This document shows positions 20,383 to 32,178 of a stretch of DNA of 64,000 nt, in pieces (the first letter of the stretch is position 1; every line of letters begins with the position of its first letter). The DNA is from Blattamonas nauphoetae. Its lineage: Eukaryota; Preaxostyla; Oxymonadida. Location: positions 62,001 through 126,000 of the forward strand of contig JARBJD010000059.1 of assembly GCA_033064195.1 (NCBI GenBank), read 5' to 3'. A model generated the notes under the pieces. That model saw only the letters and a program-made list of their open reading frames with translations. It was not told the origin of the DNA and did no database searches. Both the position numbers and the translations under genes were made by a program.

Positions 20383-23378
20383 ATGAGCGATATCTTTCTT
20401 TTCCTGAATGGAATTGCCGGTGGTCTTGTGTCTGAAAAAACTGTTGAAGGCTTACAAATCTTTGAGATTGCCGATTCTGTCAAACAGGGCTTATCCAACT
20501 CCGAAATTCAAATCCTAAATCGGCTCATCAATGTCGGCAAACATTTTCTGGTAATCAGGACTTTCGTTGAACTCCATAAGAGTCAGTTTACCTCTGACTC
20601 TCATAGCTTCCCAAAAAGTCAACTTCTGCAGGCTTTTTGCTTCGCAATCGAAGATCATCTCATTCTGCCATACCAACACGTATGCTCCAACTTTCTCTGA
20701 TTATTCTGCTCTATATATGTCACTTACTCAGAGTCTTGTGTATTTGGAGAGAATTTGTGTGGAAGAATCACTTCAAAACGTGACATCTTTCGTTTCTGAT
20801 TCTTTGGATGAGGTTTTCCGTTCTCTTTTTCAATTATCGTCTTTAGTATTCTGTTGTCTTTCCATATATCACTCAACTTCTCAACACCCTTGAAAAGGAA
20901 ATGTTCAGACCTGTCTCAATTCTCTCTCGAGTCCACGACATCATTTCGAAAGATACCCCGATTCTTGTGAGACGGATGTCCCTCCCAATCTTTCACCGAG
21001 TTAATTCTGTTCTTTTCAACTGGATGATGCAATGGTGTATCTCGGATATTTCTGTGGATTTGGGGGAGACTGATCCACGTCATCACTATTCTCATTTCTT
21101 TCCAGTCTCCTTCCAGACATCAACCAATCTTGCTCTCATCGATCCATATTCAGAATTCTTCATTGCTCCTTCAGATCTGTATGATGATCAATCGACACCG
21201 AAGCGAAATCCAACTCAACAATTTCCGATGCAAACACCACTGATCCCTTTCAATCTCAATCAACAAAAACGAGGAACTCGCTCATATTCACTTGGTCTCG
21301 ACAAAGAAATGCATAATAAATATATTTATGGAGGCATTGAAACATACCGACTCTTCGAAGAAAGACGCCCAAATTACATTTCACGGAAGACAGCTGAAGC
21401 CCTTGTTTTCATTGGACAAGCTCGCCAAATGTGTCTTTACCTCCGATCGAAGCGAAAATCTCGATCAATCCCAGACGATAGCCCATTTTCTACATCTGCA
21501 ATCATCGCCCTCTTCCAACACTTCGCATCGCTCCCCACAGCAAGCTTCACCGACCCTTCTCCTGACAAGTCCAGCGAATCAATGCCATCCTACTCCACAA
21601 ACACTCTCATCCCCCATTTCCTCTCTTCGACTCTCCCATCCACTCCGCTCTCGTTCCCAACATCTTTTTTTGAATCCGAAATTGAGCGACTCCAACTCGA
21701 AATCTCGACGAGTCTCTTCACCTTCATTCTTCAGAACCATTCACTCGAGCTCCTCTTCGACTCTGTTTGGGACTACTTCTTCATCCGACGCGGGGATTTG
21801 TTCTCAATCTTCACCATCGAGCTGAACAACGCCAGGTGGAAACAAGTCATAAATAAGGGACATAGTTCACTCCTCCTCAGTCTGAAACCACAACACACAC
21901 AGCAGCCTCAACCGTTGAGCGTCGGAGAGCTTCAGGATCCTCTTGCACCGATGGAGACTTGCCTGACGACATCGTGGAGGTCGGCGCTCAACCGATGCTC
22001 AACAACAGCTGGTGTGAGTGAAGGGATGGAGACGAACGATCTTCGCCAGATGGATCTTGAGGAGGATGAAGAGGCAGACACTGAAATGATGTTGGATGAG
22101 ACGGAGGAGAACAAGATTGCTGTAATTGTCAAACAGAACGAGATGAGAGATGCGGTTGCTCGTGCGTTCCATCCGACTCTGATCAGATTCAACCAGTTTT
22201 CATCTATCCGCAACCCACTCAGCATCCCATCTGCCCCAATCACTCCAGTCGAAACCCTCCCCACAATCCCTTTCGAACTCCGGAACTTCTCTTGCATCAC
22301 CCTTGATTTCAATCCACCATTCCCCCTCTCCCTCTTCTTCTCACAGCACACACTCTCCACATACTCTGACATCTTCAGACAGCTTTTCTGCTTAAAATAC
22401 GTCAGCGACGAGCTGAAGCGTGTTTGGGTTCAGAAATGTCGAGAAATCATGCGATTGGAGGACCAACGAGAGGACATCCGTCGAACAGCCGAGCGGAAAC
22501 GGAAAATGAAGCAGAGGGAGGAAGCGAGGAAGAATAAAATGGGGGCGACATCATCCACCGATGACCTGCTGTCAATGACTTCAGACGAGGTGGACGATAC
22601 AATCGGGTTCAGCATGCAGCAGCGACTCCTTTCCCTTCTCATCTATTCTGTCTTCACCCTCGTCAACTCGTTCATCCGCTCGCTCACTTCGTATTTCTCT
22701 GAAACGATCATCGAACGAGAATGCAACAACTTCATCTCCTCCCACTTCAGGCCCACAAAGCCACAAACGTTCCCATCACCTTTTTCTCTGCCGGAAGAAG
22801 AAGAGGACGCCAAAATTGAATTTCCAGATGAGTCGCCAGAAATGAAAAGAGAGTTCATTCGTGTCGTTGAGTCACACTCGAACATGCTGAACAGGATCCA
22901 CACCCAATTCTTCCTGTCAGAGAGCCGAGTTGGGAAGTGTCTGTCAGAACTCTTGAGCAGCGCAATGAAGTTCATCAGCAGCGTCGATTTCCTCAATCTG
23001 GATGATGTTGGGCTATCGGAAAACGTGTTTTTGAATCAGGACCTGACGACATCACTGCACCCATCACCTCCGCCGACCCATCACCCGGCACACGCTGGTG
23101 GATTGTTTGAAACAGCGCTTCTTCCCAATCAAACTGAGACAACTACAGCAAGAATATACCGATCCATGCACAATGCAATCGATATGCTCAGAAATCTGAA
23201 AAATACTTTCACAAAACAGCTCACCCTTTTCTTCCGAATCCTGTCACAAGCCCCAAGGTCGAAGGACCATCCCTATTTACATTATCTCATTCTTCATCTT
23301 GACTACAATGGATTTCTATCTGAGCTGGATCAGCAAGGGGGAATTCTGGCTGATCCAACATCGAAATCTCGTCGATGA
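20383..23378 (+). CDS. TUBGCP4: Gamma-tubulin complex component 4
   Basis: Exons are 20383-20679, 20732-20812 and 20847-23378 (969 residues). GCP4 is a subunit of the gamma-tubulin ring complex that nucleates microtubules at basal bodies and the spindle. The N-terminal part ('DIFLFLNGIAGGLVSEKT', 'EIQILNRLINVGKHFL') aligns with the start of GCP4. The middle has the GRIP1-type 'NYISRKTAEALVFIGQARQM' and 'YFFIRRGDLFSIFTIE'. The C-terminus ('RILSQAPRS', 'LHLDYNGFLSELDQQGG') matches the GCP4 end ('LRLDYNKYYTQAGG'). Human GCP4 has 667 residues; the extra 300 lie in Ser/Pro-rich and charged insertions, for example 21500-21640 and 22440-22580. The start at 20383 was chosen by homology over an in-frame ATG at 20260. 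Introns are 52 and 34 nt. Confidence 0.88.
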
Positions 23379-23589
23379 TACTAATTTTTCTTCATCTTCT
23401 TTTTACTGTCTTTATTGGTTGAATTCACTTCAAATGATTGTAATCTTCATTGTCACACTTTGATCAGGAAATCATTTTTTTTCTTCTGAACCGTTTCGTT
23501 AGCGTGACATCTACATGACACAATCAACACGGCGAACACGTGGTTCTTCTGCAAGAGTCGGTTTGCATGATTATTTCTTCTAACATGGA

Positions 23590-25778
23590 ATGAATCTTTC
23601 CAAAATCGCCCAAATGATCAATCTTAACACAGAGGATTATGAAGTCGCTCAGGCCGAAAATCCCTTTGTCATGCCACCAGATCACAAACTCTTTCTCGCA
23701 ATCAACAAAAATTTAGACGAAAAGAAGAAGGTATCACGTGAAATATCCTCGATACTTTTCTAAGAAACGAGAACGACTAAAAACAATGTCAATCATAGAA
23801 AAAACCCAAGAAAAGCATCATCCAACTATTCGAGAACTGACTGGTGACCCCATTCCAACACAGCGACAGATGCAATCGGGGGCTGTTCCAACTCAAGCTG
23901 AACGCGATCTTCTCCGTTTGTTGTCAAGACTTTTTGAAATACTGAACAACTTTCTGCTATATTCAATATATAGGGCGAGCTGCAAAGAAAGAAAAACCAA
24001 GAGACGTGCTCAAGAGAGAAAGAGAGATGTTCGATCTTCAGTTGAAGCTGGAGATTGCACGAAGCGAGCGACAACACTTAATTTATTCAGACATTCAAGA
24101 AAATGATGTTTGCTGCACAATTGTCTTGAGTGAGCACCTTTTCCCAGGATTTAACCAAACAAGAAATGGAAATTGAACAAGGCAAACAACAGTTCGACGA
24201 ATTCTTACATGCCCTTGATCAACGAGCCATTGATGCTGTAGAACGGTTTGATTCATTTCTTTCTGGTTTTTATTGATGTGTCAAAACGTTTCTTTGACAT
24301 TTTTGGAGTTCGTATTCATTCGTCCGTTATTTCCATATAATCTCCTCGAATCCTCAGAAAAGACAAAGAAAGTGAGAAACGAGCTGCGAAAACCCAAGAA
24401 ATGCATCGTCTCGAACAACAAATAGCATCACTGGAAACAACAAACACAAAACTTGATGAGAATGTCTGCTCCCTTCACATTGTGGTAAATCATCGTTTTT
24501 CTCGCTCAGATTGCCGAATGTCAACGAGCAAAAGAGTTTCTTGAAAAGATTACACCTGCAGACTGGAAAAAGACGAGAGAATTAGAAAAGGAAAGTTTGT
24601 TCTGTCCTCGATGCCTCATTTCTCATTCTCTATCATTTTTTAGTCAGCCGCGAGAAGAGGCTCCTCGCTAGGAAAGAATATGTTGAGGAACGGAGGCGAG
24701 AAAAGGAAACACGACCAAAGACGAGGACAGTAACACAGATGGTTCGCAGAAAGAAACCAAAGCCAGAAAAAGAAGAGATTGAGGAAGAAAATCCAGAGGA
24801 GAAAGAAGAAGGACAAGAAGGAGAGAAAGTGGAAGAGAATAAGGAGGAATCGAAAGAGGAAGAGAAGCAGGAAGCAAATCCTGACGAGGATATTCATGAC
24901 GAAGAGAAAGAACAGGAGGAGAGTGAGTATGAAGATGTTGAAGAAGAAGTTGAAGAACCAATCATTTATGGGGATGAAGATGAAGATGATGAGGCAGATG
25001 CTGAGATAATGTTCCCTTTCGATGATCCAGAAAATGAGGATGAAGATGATGAAACAGTTTGATCCTTTATCCATTATTCTCTTCCTCTTATTCTTGATCA
25101 TAGAATTATTTCTCACGACCAGGGCTTGTTCACAAGCTTTTTGCAGAGATTGAAGAAAAAAACTTCGTTCTCATCCAGAATCAACAAGAAGAAGAGGGCC
25201 TCCTGGAAAAACAGACAAATGAACTGAACCGAATTAAATCAGACTATACTCGGCAAATTGAAGATGTTCAGAACAAAATACAAAAGTTAGAGGATGATAT
25301 AGCAAACGAGGATAGAAGAATGTTGTCGTTGATGAACTCAGCACCGTCCTCACAACAATCCATGCAGATTACGGACGAAAACACACTTTTTGCGCAGATG
25401 ATCCAACAAGCACTGGAAGGAACGGGAATCGAAACCGTCACGACAACGTCAGAGAAAATGCTGGCCTCGATGGAATCCCAACTCCTCCGTCTCCTCGCAA
25501 AGTATACACAAGAGGATGTAAGTCAAGAATTGGTGAAGAAGTTACTGAAAGATGAAGATTGGATGAGAAGAAATAGGCAGAAGCAGGATAAACAAGCGCA
25601 GAAACAACAGCTTGCTCAGGAGAGGACACAGGAATCAATGAGAAGAGCAAAAGAACCTGTTCACAAAAAAGCAGGACGGCCTGTTGTCGGCAGATCGGCG
25701 CCAAAAGTTATAAAGAAGAAGAACCTCAAAACACAGGTCAAAAAGGTTGATGAGGATGAGGAGTTCTTTATGGATTGA
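23590..25778 (+). CDS. CFAP100: CFAP100 (MIA1-type modifier of inner dynein arms)
   Basis: Exons are 23590-23730, 23765-23915, 23974-24107, 24148-24245, 24358-24464, 24511-24594, 24644-25056 and 25104-25778 (600 residues). In Chlamydomonas, FAP100 forms the MIA complex with FAP73 next to inner dynein arm f. Family landmarks appear in order: 'ENPFVMPPDHKLFL' near the N-terminus, the coiled-coil block with 'REMFDLQLKLEIARSE', 'GKQQFDEFLHALDQRAIDAV', 'AKEFLEKITPADW', then after an acidic Glu/Asp-rich insert of about 110 residues 'NYFSRPGLVHKLFAEIEEKN'. A basic tail ends the protein. The acidic insert (24770-25050) is local and longer than in animal homologues I can recall. With seven introns (34-112 nt, five with GT(T/C)TG donors) it is one of the most intron-rich genes here. 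Confidence 0.88.
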
Positions 25779-25929
25779 TGTAACTTTTGTCTTAATTTAT
25801 TTTCTTTTTAACACTTCACTAAGTCTTGTTTTCTATCTTGGACAATCATGCAGAACTTTATTTTCTGGAACAGATCGAGATCAAGCCATCTTCTTTTCAT
25901 AACTGGACCACTCTGGGAAGAAGAGACAA

Positions 25930-27188
25930 ATGTCTTTATCCAATGTCTACCAAGCAGAAAGACGTATGCGTATTACAATTTTCTCCAACTTTTCTTTTTC
26001 AAACCAGAGTCGAACTCTCTTTTCAATCTGACGCTTGACACGGCAGAACCTGTTGATGCTATTGAATTTTGTCCTTTTAAACCTTATCAACACGTTGCAG
26101 CCATTGCTACATATCTATTGAATAAGGAGACACAACAAAAATCAGGGGGAATACACGGCTATTCCGTGTCCATTCTGGACACCACAATTCACGCCGCCCA
26201 AATTCCAAATGTCCTAAATGATGCGATTCTTGATATCAAATGGGCTCCAGCTCCGGTTTTAGGATGGTTTCAACAACCCCTTTCTCCGATTCTCGCCGGA
26301 TCTGGAAACAGAACAGGAATTTCTCTCATCCGACTCACAAATTCCGCTCCCGTTGACGCTGACCCACAATTTTCCTTCCAAGACTTGACAGAGGATCGAA
26401 GCAGATTCTTCAAAACAGAAAAAGACCATCTCTGTCTCTCTGTCGACTGGGAAAAGGTTGTCACAACGTCGTCACCTCGTCTTGTCACCTCGATGAGCAG
26501 TGGCTTCCTCAGCGTCGCGTCTGTTTCACTCATCTCACCCGACAAAGCGTCACTCACACCGGAATACTTCTGGCGAGGACATGAATACGATGCATGGACC
26601 GCAATGTTTGCAAATAGTGGGACACATCAAAATGTGATTGTGAGTGGAGGGGATGATTGCATTCTGAAAATTTGGGATTTGAGAATGATTGAGAGCGTGC
26701 GAGCGGCGGAGAGTGAGGGGGAAGATGAAGAGGAATTATATTGGGGAAGGGAGACACTTCAACAACCATCACTCCTGAACAGAAACGAGCATACAGTTGG
26801 TGTGACGTGCATGTGTCAAGACGAGTGGAACGACCAGCAATTTTTCACTGGTTCTTTTGATGGGATCATCAGATTGTGGGATTATCGCAACATCTCACAG
26901 CCGATCTCTCGGACAACAGCGAGAGATGGGGTTTGGAGACTGAAATGTCTGAAATCTGAAGATGAAGAAACCACACAAACTACTCGCAGAATCTTGGCTG
27001 CATGCACACACAGCGGGACAGCGTCTATCTTTCGAGAGGTTGGCGATGTATTGGAAGAGGAATTCGTCCATGAGGGACATAAGTCCATGACATATGGAGC
27101 GGATTATTGTCGAGATCAATCGCTGAATCTGTTTGCTTCCAGCGGATTTTATGATCAGTCGTTGCATTTTTGGACAATACCATCTTGA
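25930..27188 (+). CDS. DPH7: Diphthine methyltransferase/methylesterase DPH7 (WD40)
   Basis: Exons are 25930-25963 and 26008-27188 (404 residues). DPH7 removes the methyl group from methylated diphthine on EF2, the step before final amidation to diphthamide. The sequence has the DPH7 opening ('LDTAEPVDAIEFCPF'), 'DAILDIKW', the family-specific 'FWRGHEYDAWTAMF', WD repeats 'SGGDDCILKIWD' and 'TGSFDGIIRLWDYRN', 'DGVWRLKC', 'LAACTHSGTA', 'MTYGADYC' and the closing 'FASSGFYDQSLHFW'. A 44-nt intron (donor GTATGC) joins a 34-nt first exon in frame and gives an N-terminus of normal DPH7 length. The unspliced alternative from 25848 would add a hydrophobic, unrelated leader of about 60 residues, so I rejected it. 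Confidence 0.9.
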
Positions 27189-27267
27189 TTTTTCTATTAT
27201 AAGTTGAACATTTCACAGAAATTCTTCGCCGATTGCAGTCGAAACAAGAAATACGGGCCATTGTTAA

Positions 27268-28611
27268 ATGTCTATACTCGTCTTTGACAGGTCTGCTGTT
27301 TCAGATATACTCCGCGATCCGGTTCAATTACCGCCTGTATGATTCATTTTCATCATTGTCTTGTATAGCAAAGACCGCGCCCGAAAACACAAATCTCGGA
27401 AGAAGAGAGGCAGATGAACTCATATCAAGATCACCTTCGAGAAACTCGTGAACTTAAGCGACAACAGATGTTTGCAGAACAATATCAACAGAATGAAATT
27501 GATAGAGTCTGTGTTTCAGTGACTTTGAACATTCTTCAGCAAGAACGGGAAGTTAGAAAGGAGATAAAGACACATAAATTCAACCAACACATTGCCAATC
27601 TGGAGGCTGAGCGTCTTTCATTTGTTCGAGATGTGTGCTTTTCCCCTTCTCTGTTTTTCAAGCTTTTCTCAGACAGCCCGCACAGTCGCCGTCGCTCTCA
27701 ATGACCATGCGAGCTACCAACATATGCTCAACAAAGATTGGAATAGTCGAGTTTACAACCCCATTCAAAACCAGATACTCTCAGCTTTCGAAGAAGACGA
27801 AAATCTCGAAGATACTGAACAGAATGTGTCGTACAGCGAAAGTCTACATGCACATCGGGATGTTGCCCCAATGCGATCGTCGCAAGAACCAAATTTTGTC
27901 TTTTCTCAGCGAAATATTCGCTACAAACCGCCCTCAAATGGACATGATCCAATTTTTGCCAAAGGAGTTGATATTCAAGAAGAATATTCTGTTTTTCCTT
28001 TGAAAAATCCAGTTGAATGCGAACCTCTCGAGAATAGAGGATCAAGAACTCGCCCTCATCCAAATCAATCACCTCGATCATCACAAGGAAGGAATGTTGC
28101 TCTCCCTCCTCTAAAACTCAGTCAAATCGAACCTCTCCGCAGTTCATATGCTATTCCAACCACAGACCGTGCATCGAACAGTCAACGCATGCGTCATTCA
28201 TTCACAGGTCGATCGTCAAAAGAATCCTCACTAACACCGAAGAGGACACCACGACCGAAGCGACCCTTCTATACAACACGAGATATCGAACGTCGCAGTA
28301 GCCCTAACAAGGCCACTATCCTCACAGCCCCCGCGATTAATGGGATCGACGTCGACAGAATCAACAGCATCAGAGATTCGTACCATTTTCGAACAAGCCA
28401 ACAACTTGAAGCCAAACAATCTCGGATACACCAAGCAATTGGAGGACGGACTCTTTCTGCGAATCGAAGGAAGAAAATGAATGAAGGACCAGTCGAAATC
28501 AATTTCCTCTCGAAACAGGCACCAGTTATAAATGAATTCTATGACCGGCCTCCAAAACCTAGACCTGTCAATCCAGTACAAGAATCGCATATTGTTTTCG
28601 ATTTTATTTGA
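27268..28611 (+). CDS. Unknown basic protein with N-terminal helical region
   Basis: Exons are 27268-27336, 27369-27506, 27540-27632 and 27673-28611 (412 residues). After splicing, the N-terminal 130 residues are helical and charged ('RELKRQQMFAEQYQQNEIDR', 'KTHKFNQHIANLEAER'), then 'NKDWNSRVYNPIQNQILSAFEEDE'. The remaining 250 residues are Ser/Arg/Pro-rich with many basic clusters and look disordered, ending 'ESHIVFDFI'. No family was recognised. Such short helical N-termini with a basic tail are frequent among small axonemal microtubule-inner proteins, and CFAP100 and CFAP20DC genes are close, but this is inference only. Introns are 32, 33 and 40 nt with donors GTATG, GTCTG and GTGTG. Confidence 0.75.
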
Positions 28612-28793
28612 GATCTCATGTTTTTTTGGCTCTTTTTCATCATTTCATGGGTTTTGTCTTCATTTACGAACAGAATCTCTTCTTTATGAATTTTTTTCTG
28701 CCAAATCTCCCAAATCAAAACTTCTCCGTCCTTCACATCTGAGGTAGATTGAAAAAAGGGTTGACTCAATTGATCGGGTCCGTCATTTTTTCA

Positions 28794-30014
28794 ATGGGAT
28801 CGTCCTCATCTTCTGTAGCAGCCCCTGCAAAGGGACAGACCAATGAAAATATTCTCAAGATGTTTAAAGTTTCAACCAGTGATCTGTCTTCGGAACAGCA
28901 AGAAACAATCCTCAATTTCCTACGACAAACCGGACAGACCTTAATACATCTTGCAACTGAAACTAACCCACGAGCATTTACCGATGCACTCACCAGTCAA
29001 TATCGGGTTGATCCTTCTCACTCCCAAACCTCATCAAATTCCATCTTCCAATCAGCTGGTATTCTCTGCTCTCCCCTTCAACCTATGATCATTATTTTAT
29101 TTTAATTTAGCCATTAAGACAGTTTCTGAGGTGAAGGCTGTACCCTCATCTTCCTCAGCACCAGCTACCATCTCAGATCTTCTCGCCCTCCAACATCGTC
29201 TCACCAGCCACATAAACACAGTATTCAGAATTCATGTTGATTCTAATCTCCCCTATAGATGTTTTTACAGGCAAATTTACATGCGAAGTCGATTGAGACA
29301 GGAGAGATCCCAGAGAGCATCAAATCAAAATCATCAGAGGATGGTGAAGATGCTGGAAAGAAAAAACACAAACACAAAAAGAAAGGAGAGAAACCATCCA
29401 ATTTACATTTTGAAGTTCCATCCTCATCCATTAACCTCGTCTCACCAACTTTGATCAGGTGGACGTCTGGCGAAGGAAAAACTGTCATTCTAAATCCCGT
29501 CATCACAAGCGGCATCCATCGCATCGACTTTGTTTTGAGAAACACAGATTGCAGAAGCTACATCACAGGCTGTGGAATCACCATCTCACCATTCACTCTT
29601 GACCCTGACACCGTCCCAGGAAATGATACTCAAACAGCTCTTCTCGAAAGCGACGGAAATCTGAATCGGAACAGGAATCACCAAACTACAGAATCTCGCT
29701 TCAGTGATAATGACACTTTATCGATGGAACTCAACATGAAAAAGCGCACATGCCACTTCTTTGTCAATTCTCGACGTTGTCAGTATTATCTCTCAGGGAT
29801 TCCGGGATCTGTCCATTTTATGGTATGATTATTTTCAAATCTCTCCCCTTCCGGCGTTTTCTTTTTCTCTTCACTCTTTGACCCTATTCATTGCCAATCT
29901 CTTTCCTATCAGGTTCGTTCATATTCATCAACTTCAGAATGGGAAATTTCAAAGTCTGTTCTTCTGTCGAAACCTACAGTCAAGGGAGATCATGGCACAG
30001 CACTTCAATGGTGA
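28794..30014 (+). CDS. SPRY/B30.2-like protein of an oxymonad-type family
   Basis: Exons are 28794-29058, 29111-29220, 29259-29822 and 29913-30014 (346 residues). An N-terminal helical part ('SSEQQETILNFLRQTG', 'LLALQHRLTSHINTMFLQANLHAKSIE') and a Lys/His cluster precede a beta-sandwich domain that begins 'LIRWTSGEGKTVILNPVITSGIHRIDF'. The domain has the SPRY-like 'DTLSMELNM..RTCHFFVNSR' and 'LSGIPGSVHFMV', then 'SRPT'-like 'LSKPTV' and a final 'ALQW'. This order, including the last Trp before the stop, matches what I recall of a domain attached to many Blattamonas nauphoetae proteins. Its ligand is unknown. An in-frame ATG at 28749 would add 15 residues. The next gene follows after 171 bp, on the same strand and, by chance, in a frame left open in between. 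Confidence 0.72.
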
Positions 30015-30185
30015 TTCGATTCATTTGTCATTGTTAGTGGGAATTCTCATCTCTTCTATTTTTATTCAAAAGTCCCTTTTCTGAAAGAAAATGAAACATT
30101 TATTTTCGTTCATGTTGATCATTGTGGAATTGGATCAAAGACCCCATGCTTTTTATGTCTTCCGAACAAAACCCATTCGAACAGG

Positions 30186-31838
30186 ATGTCTGACCTCCGC
30201 AACTCGCTTTCTGGCTCGTTTCAGGGAGGTCCGTATATGGATCTTGTCACTGCGCAGGGAAAAGGTTCTGATGGTCGTATGCAATTATTTCCATGTTTTC
30301 TGGAGTATCTCAGAATTTACGTACACTGGAACTATGAAAAAGGAATACAATAAGTCGATAAAATCCAATGAGTACATTTTTACCGGATCAAATCTCTGCA
30401 AGTTCAATTATCCAAAAGGAAACAAACCTTGTTTCATTTCCTTTCATTTCTCATTCACTTCTCGCTCACAACGCCTATACTCTCCAGTGAACCTCCAACA
30501 ACCGTTCCTCGTTTTTCAGATAAATATTCCAACACAATCTGATTTTACAATTCTTTTGAAGTGTGACTTTTCCTTCTTCGCCAATGACGTTACTACCATC
30601 TCTTTTTTTCTCTCTCCCATTTTATGTTTCATCACACACATCTATCAATATTTCAGTGTCACAGATCTTAGAAATCGAAAGCTACGACTCCATTTTTCTG
30701 CAGCAAACAAAATCTTCACTACTCACCAATCACAGGCTCATATTCCGTTAATCAACCTTCCTCGAGGTGAAGTATGCTCTTCTGTTCAAAATATCTGCAT
30801 CTTTAACCATATTTATCATTATCAACAATCATTTTCCCATTTCTCTTCTCGTGTGTCACAGTGGATCCATCTCGTTCTATTTGTCCCCAATTTTTTCATG
30901 CACTTTTTCCGAGAGACATTTCTGAGTATCGACACGATTGAACTCTCGTCTTCATTCCACCTCCGCCGCATCTTCACCCTAAAATCTTGTCCTCCACCGC
31001 CTGACCCAGAATGTCTGCTTTTTGCCTCCTCTGTTCACCCCTTCTTCTCTCCTGTGTTCATCCAGCCCTTATTCCGTCAGGTGTGACTGTACTTGAGCCA
31101 ATCCCCAAAACTCTTCTTCCGCCTCCCCCAGTCAATTTCCCTGTGCATATATATTCAGTTCAGAATGTCCAGTCGATGCTTGGACTTGTTGTCTCTCCGC
31201 TCAACGCAACAATGCGCTCCAATACCGATTCACCAGCCTCTCTCCGACCTCGCTCCAAACGAAGCGATAAACCCGGTCCTTCCCCGAGCACTCCTGATTC
31301 CACACCGTCGACACATCGGGCAACAACGAGTGAAAGGAAAAGGCTTGAAATGGGCCAAACATCGGAAATGTCAATTCCTTTCAATGTTCTCAAGCCTGAA
31401 GAAGAAAAGAAGGAGGAATGTGCTGAGAAAGATGAAGAGAAAGAAAAAGAAGACTTTTTCTCGATGTGGAAACCAACATCTCCTGATTCTGAGGAGGAAG
31501 ACGAAGAATATGAATCGCAGTCCCCTCCCCCATCCAACGTCCCATCTGCTCTTGTTCCTCCCCCCAAAGACGATGACCTCTTAAATTGGAAGCCTGAATC
31601 TTGTGAGTCTGAATCAGAGTCTGAAGACGAGATCCGAGTCTCAGACACATTCATCGAAGGAATGATCGTAAACTCTGATAGCAGTGATCCTTTATCAAAT
31701 TTCCGGGCTGCTGATGTGTTAAATGATCCATTTGAGCGCGCAAGGCAAACAGCAGGTGTGTCGGAGGAAGCGAAGGAAGCTCTGAATGATTTCTCAATGA
31801 TGTTGAAACCACGCTACCCAGGGAAGTCAAACGATTGA
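30186..31838 (+). CDS. CFAP20DC: CFAP20-domain-containing protein (CFAP20DC/C3orf67-like)
   Basis: Exons are 30186-30264, 30314-30430, 30488-30560, 30657-30771, 30862-31012 and 31081-31838 (430 residues). Only the spliced product shows the domain: 'FQGGPYMDLVTAQGKEF', 'NEYIFTGSN', 'NLQQPFLVFQINIPTQSDFTI', 'VTDLRNRKLRLHFSAAN', 'AHIPLI', 'WIHLVLFV', 'SIDTIELSSSFHLRRIFTLK'. These track human CFAP20DC ('YQGGAFVEIFSAQGK', 'FLVLQIYVPLGQDFS', 'ITDLGNIKRRLYLSTVHK', 'LRKIFTLKF'). CFAP20 itself is a doublet-microtubule inner-junction protein; the role of CFAP20DC is less clear. The C-terminal third is acidic and Ser-rich (runs of Glu/Asp at 31400-31640). A single 331-codon ORF that spans 30091-31086 is not the protein; it includes five introns (49, 57, 96, 90 and 68 nt). 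Confidence 0.85.
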
Positions 31839-31854
31839 ACTGACCTCGTATCTG

Positions 31855-32130
31855 TTGAACGTCAAACAGTGCTTTCATAAATCATCTTTTCGACTCTTAA
31901 TTTTAGAAGTCTTCGTTGTGATCATCTTTTCACTTCAGTTCAACGACACTTTGTTGGGATCGTCGAGCGAACATATTTTGATTGCTTTTTGTTTGAATCC
32001 TTCGATGAGTTGGATTTATTTCTACCGATGTGCGTTTTCGATTCGATCTGACCCTCACAAGCATGATGATTCTGTGAGGACTCGCTGGATGGCGATACAA
32101 ATCATCAAAACTGAACCACGAAATGAATAA
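31855..32130 (+). CDS. Possible small protein or 3' exon of the preceding gene
   Basis: A 91-codon frame runs from 31855 to a TAA at 32128. Its last two thirds ('NDTLLGSSSEHILIAFCLNP..MSWIYFYRCAF..RTRWMAIQIIKTEPRNE') look like real coding sequence by composition, but I recognise no family. The first codons overlap an apparent intron end (CTCTTAATTTTAG). One splice reading would attach it to the CFAP20DC-like gene through the GTCAAAC at 31829; that donor is poor. Either a small independent gene or an alternative 3' exon is possible. No other gene is seen between 31839 and 32178. Confidence 0.35.
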   Translation: MNVKQCFHKSSFRLLILEVFVVIIFSLQFNDTLLGSSSEHILIAFCLNPSMSWIYFYRCAFSIRSDPHKHDDSVRTRWMAIQIIKTEPRNE

Positions 32131-32178
32131 ACACATAATCTATCTCCTTACAGACTAAAAAATACAAAAGAAGCAAGA

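Noticed and set aside
25848-26007. Upstream N-terminal extension of DPH7 as one long ORF
   Set aside because: The leader is hydrophobic and unlike any DPH7; removing a 44-nt intron and starting at 25930 gives the normal N-terminus.
30015-30185. Fusion of the SPRY-like gene with CFAP20DC through a frame open between them
   Set aside because: A fusion would need an intron of only 27 nt and lose the terminal Trp-stop typical of the SPRY-like family; two genes explain the data better.
30091-31086. 331-codon uninterrupted ORF
   Set aside because: It is an open frame running through five introns of the CFAP20DC-like gene; the conserved domain appears only after splicing, and its first 100 codons are in the wrong frame.
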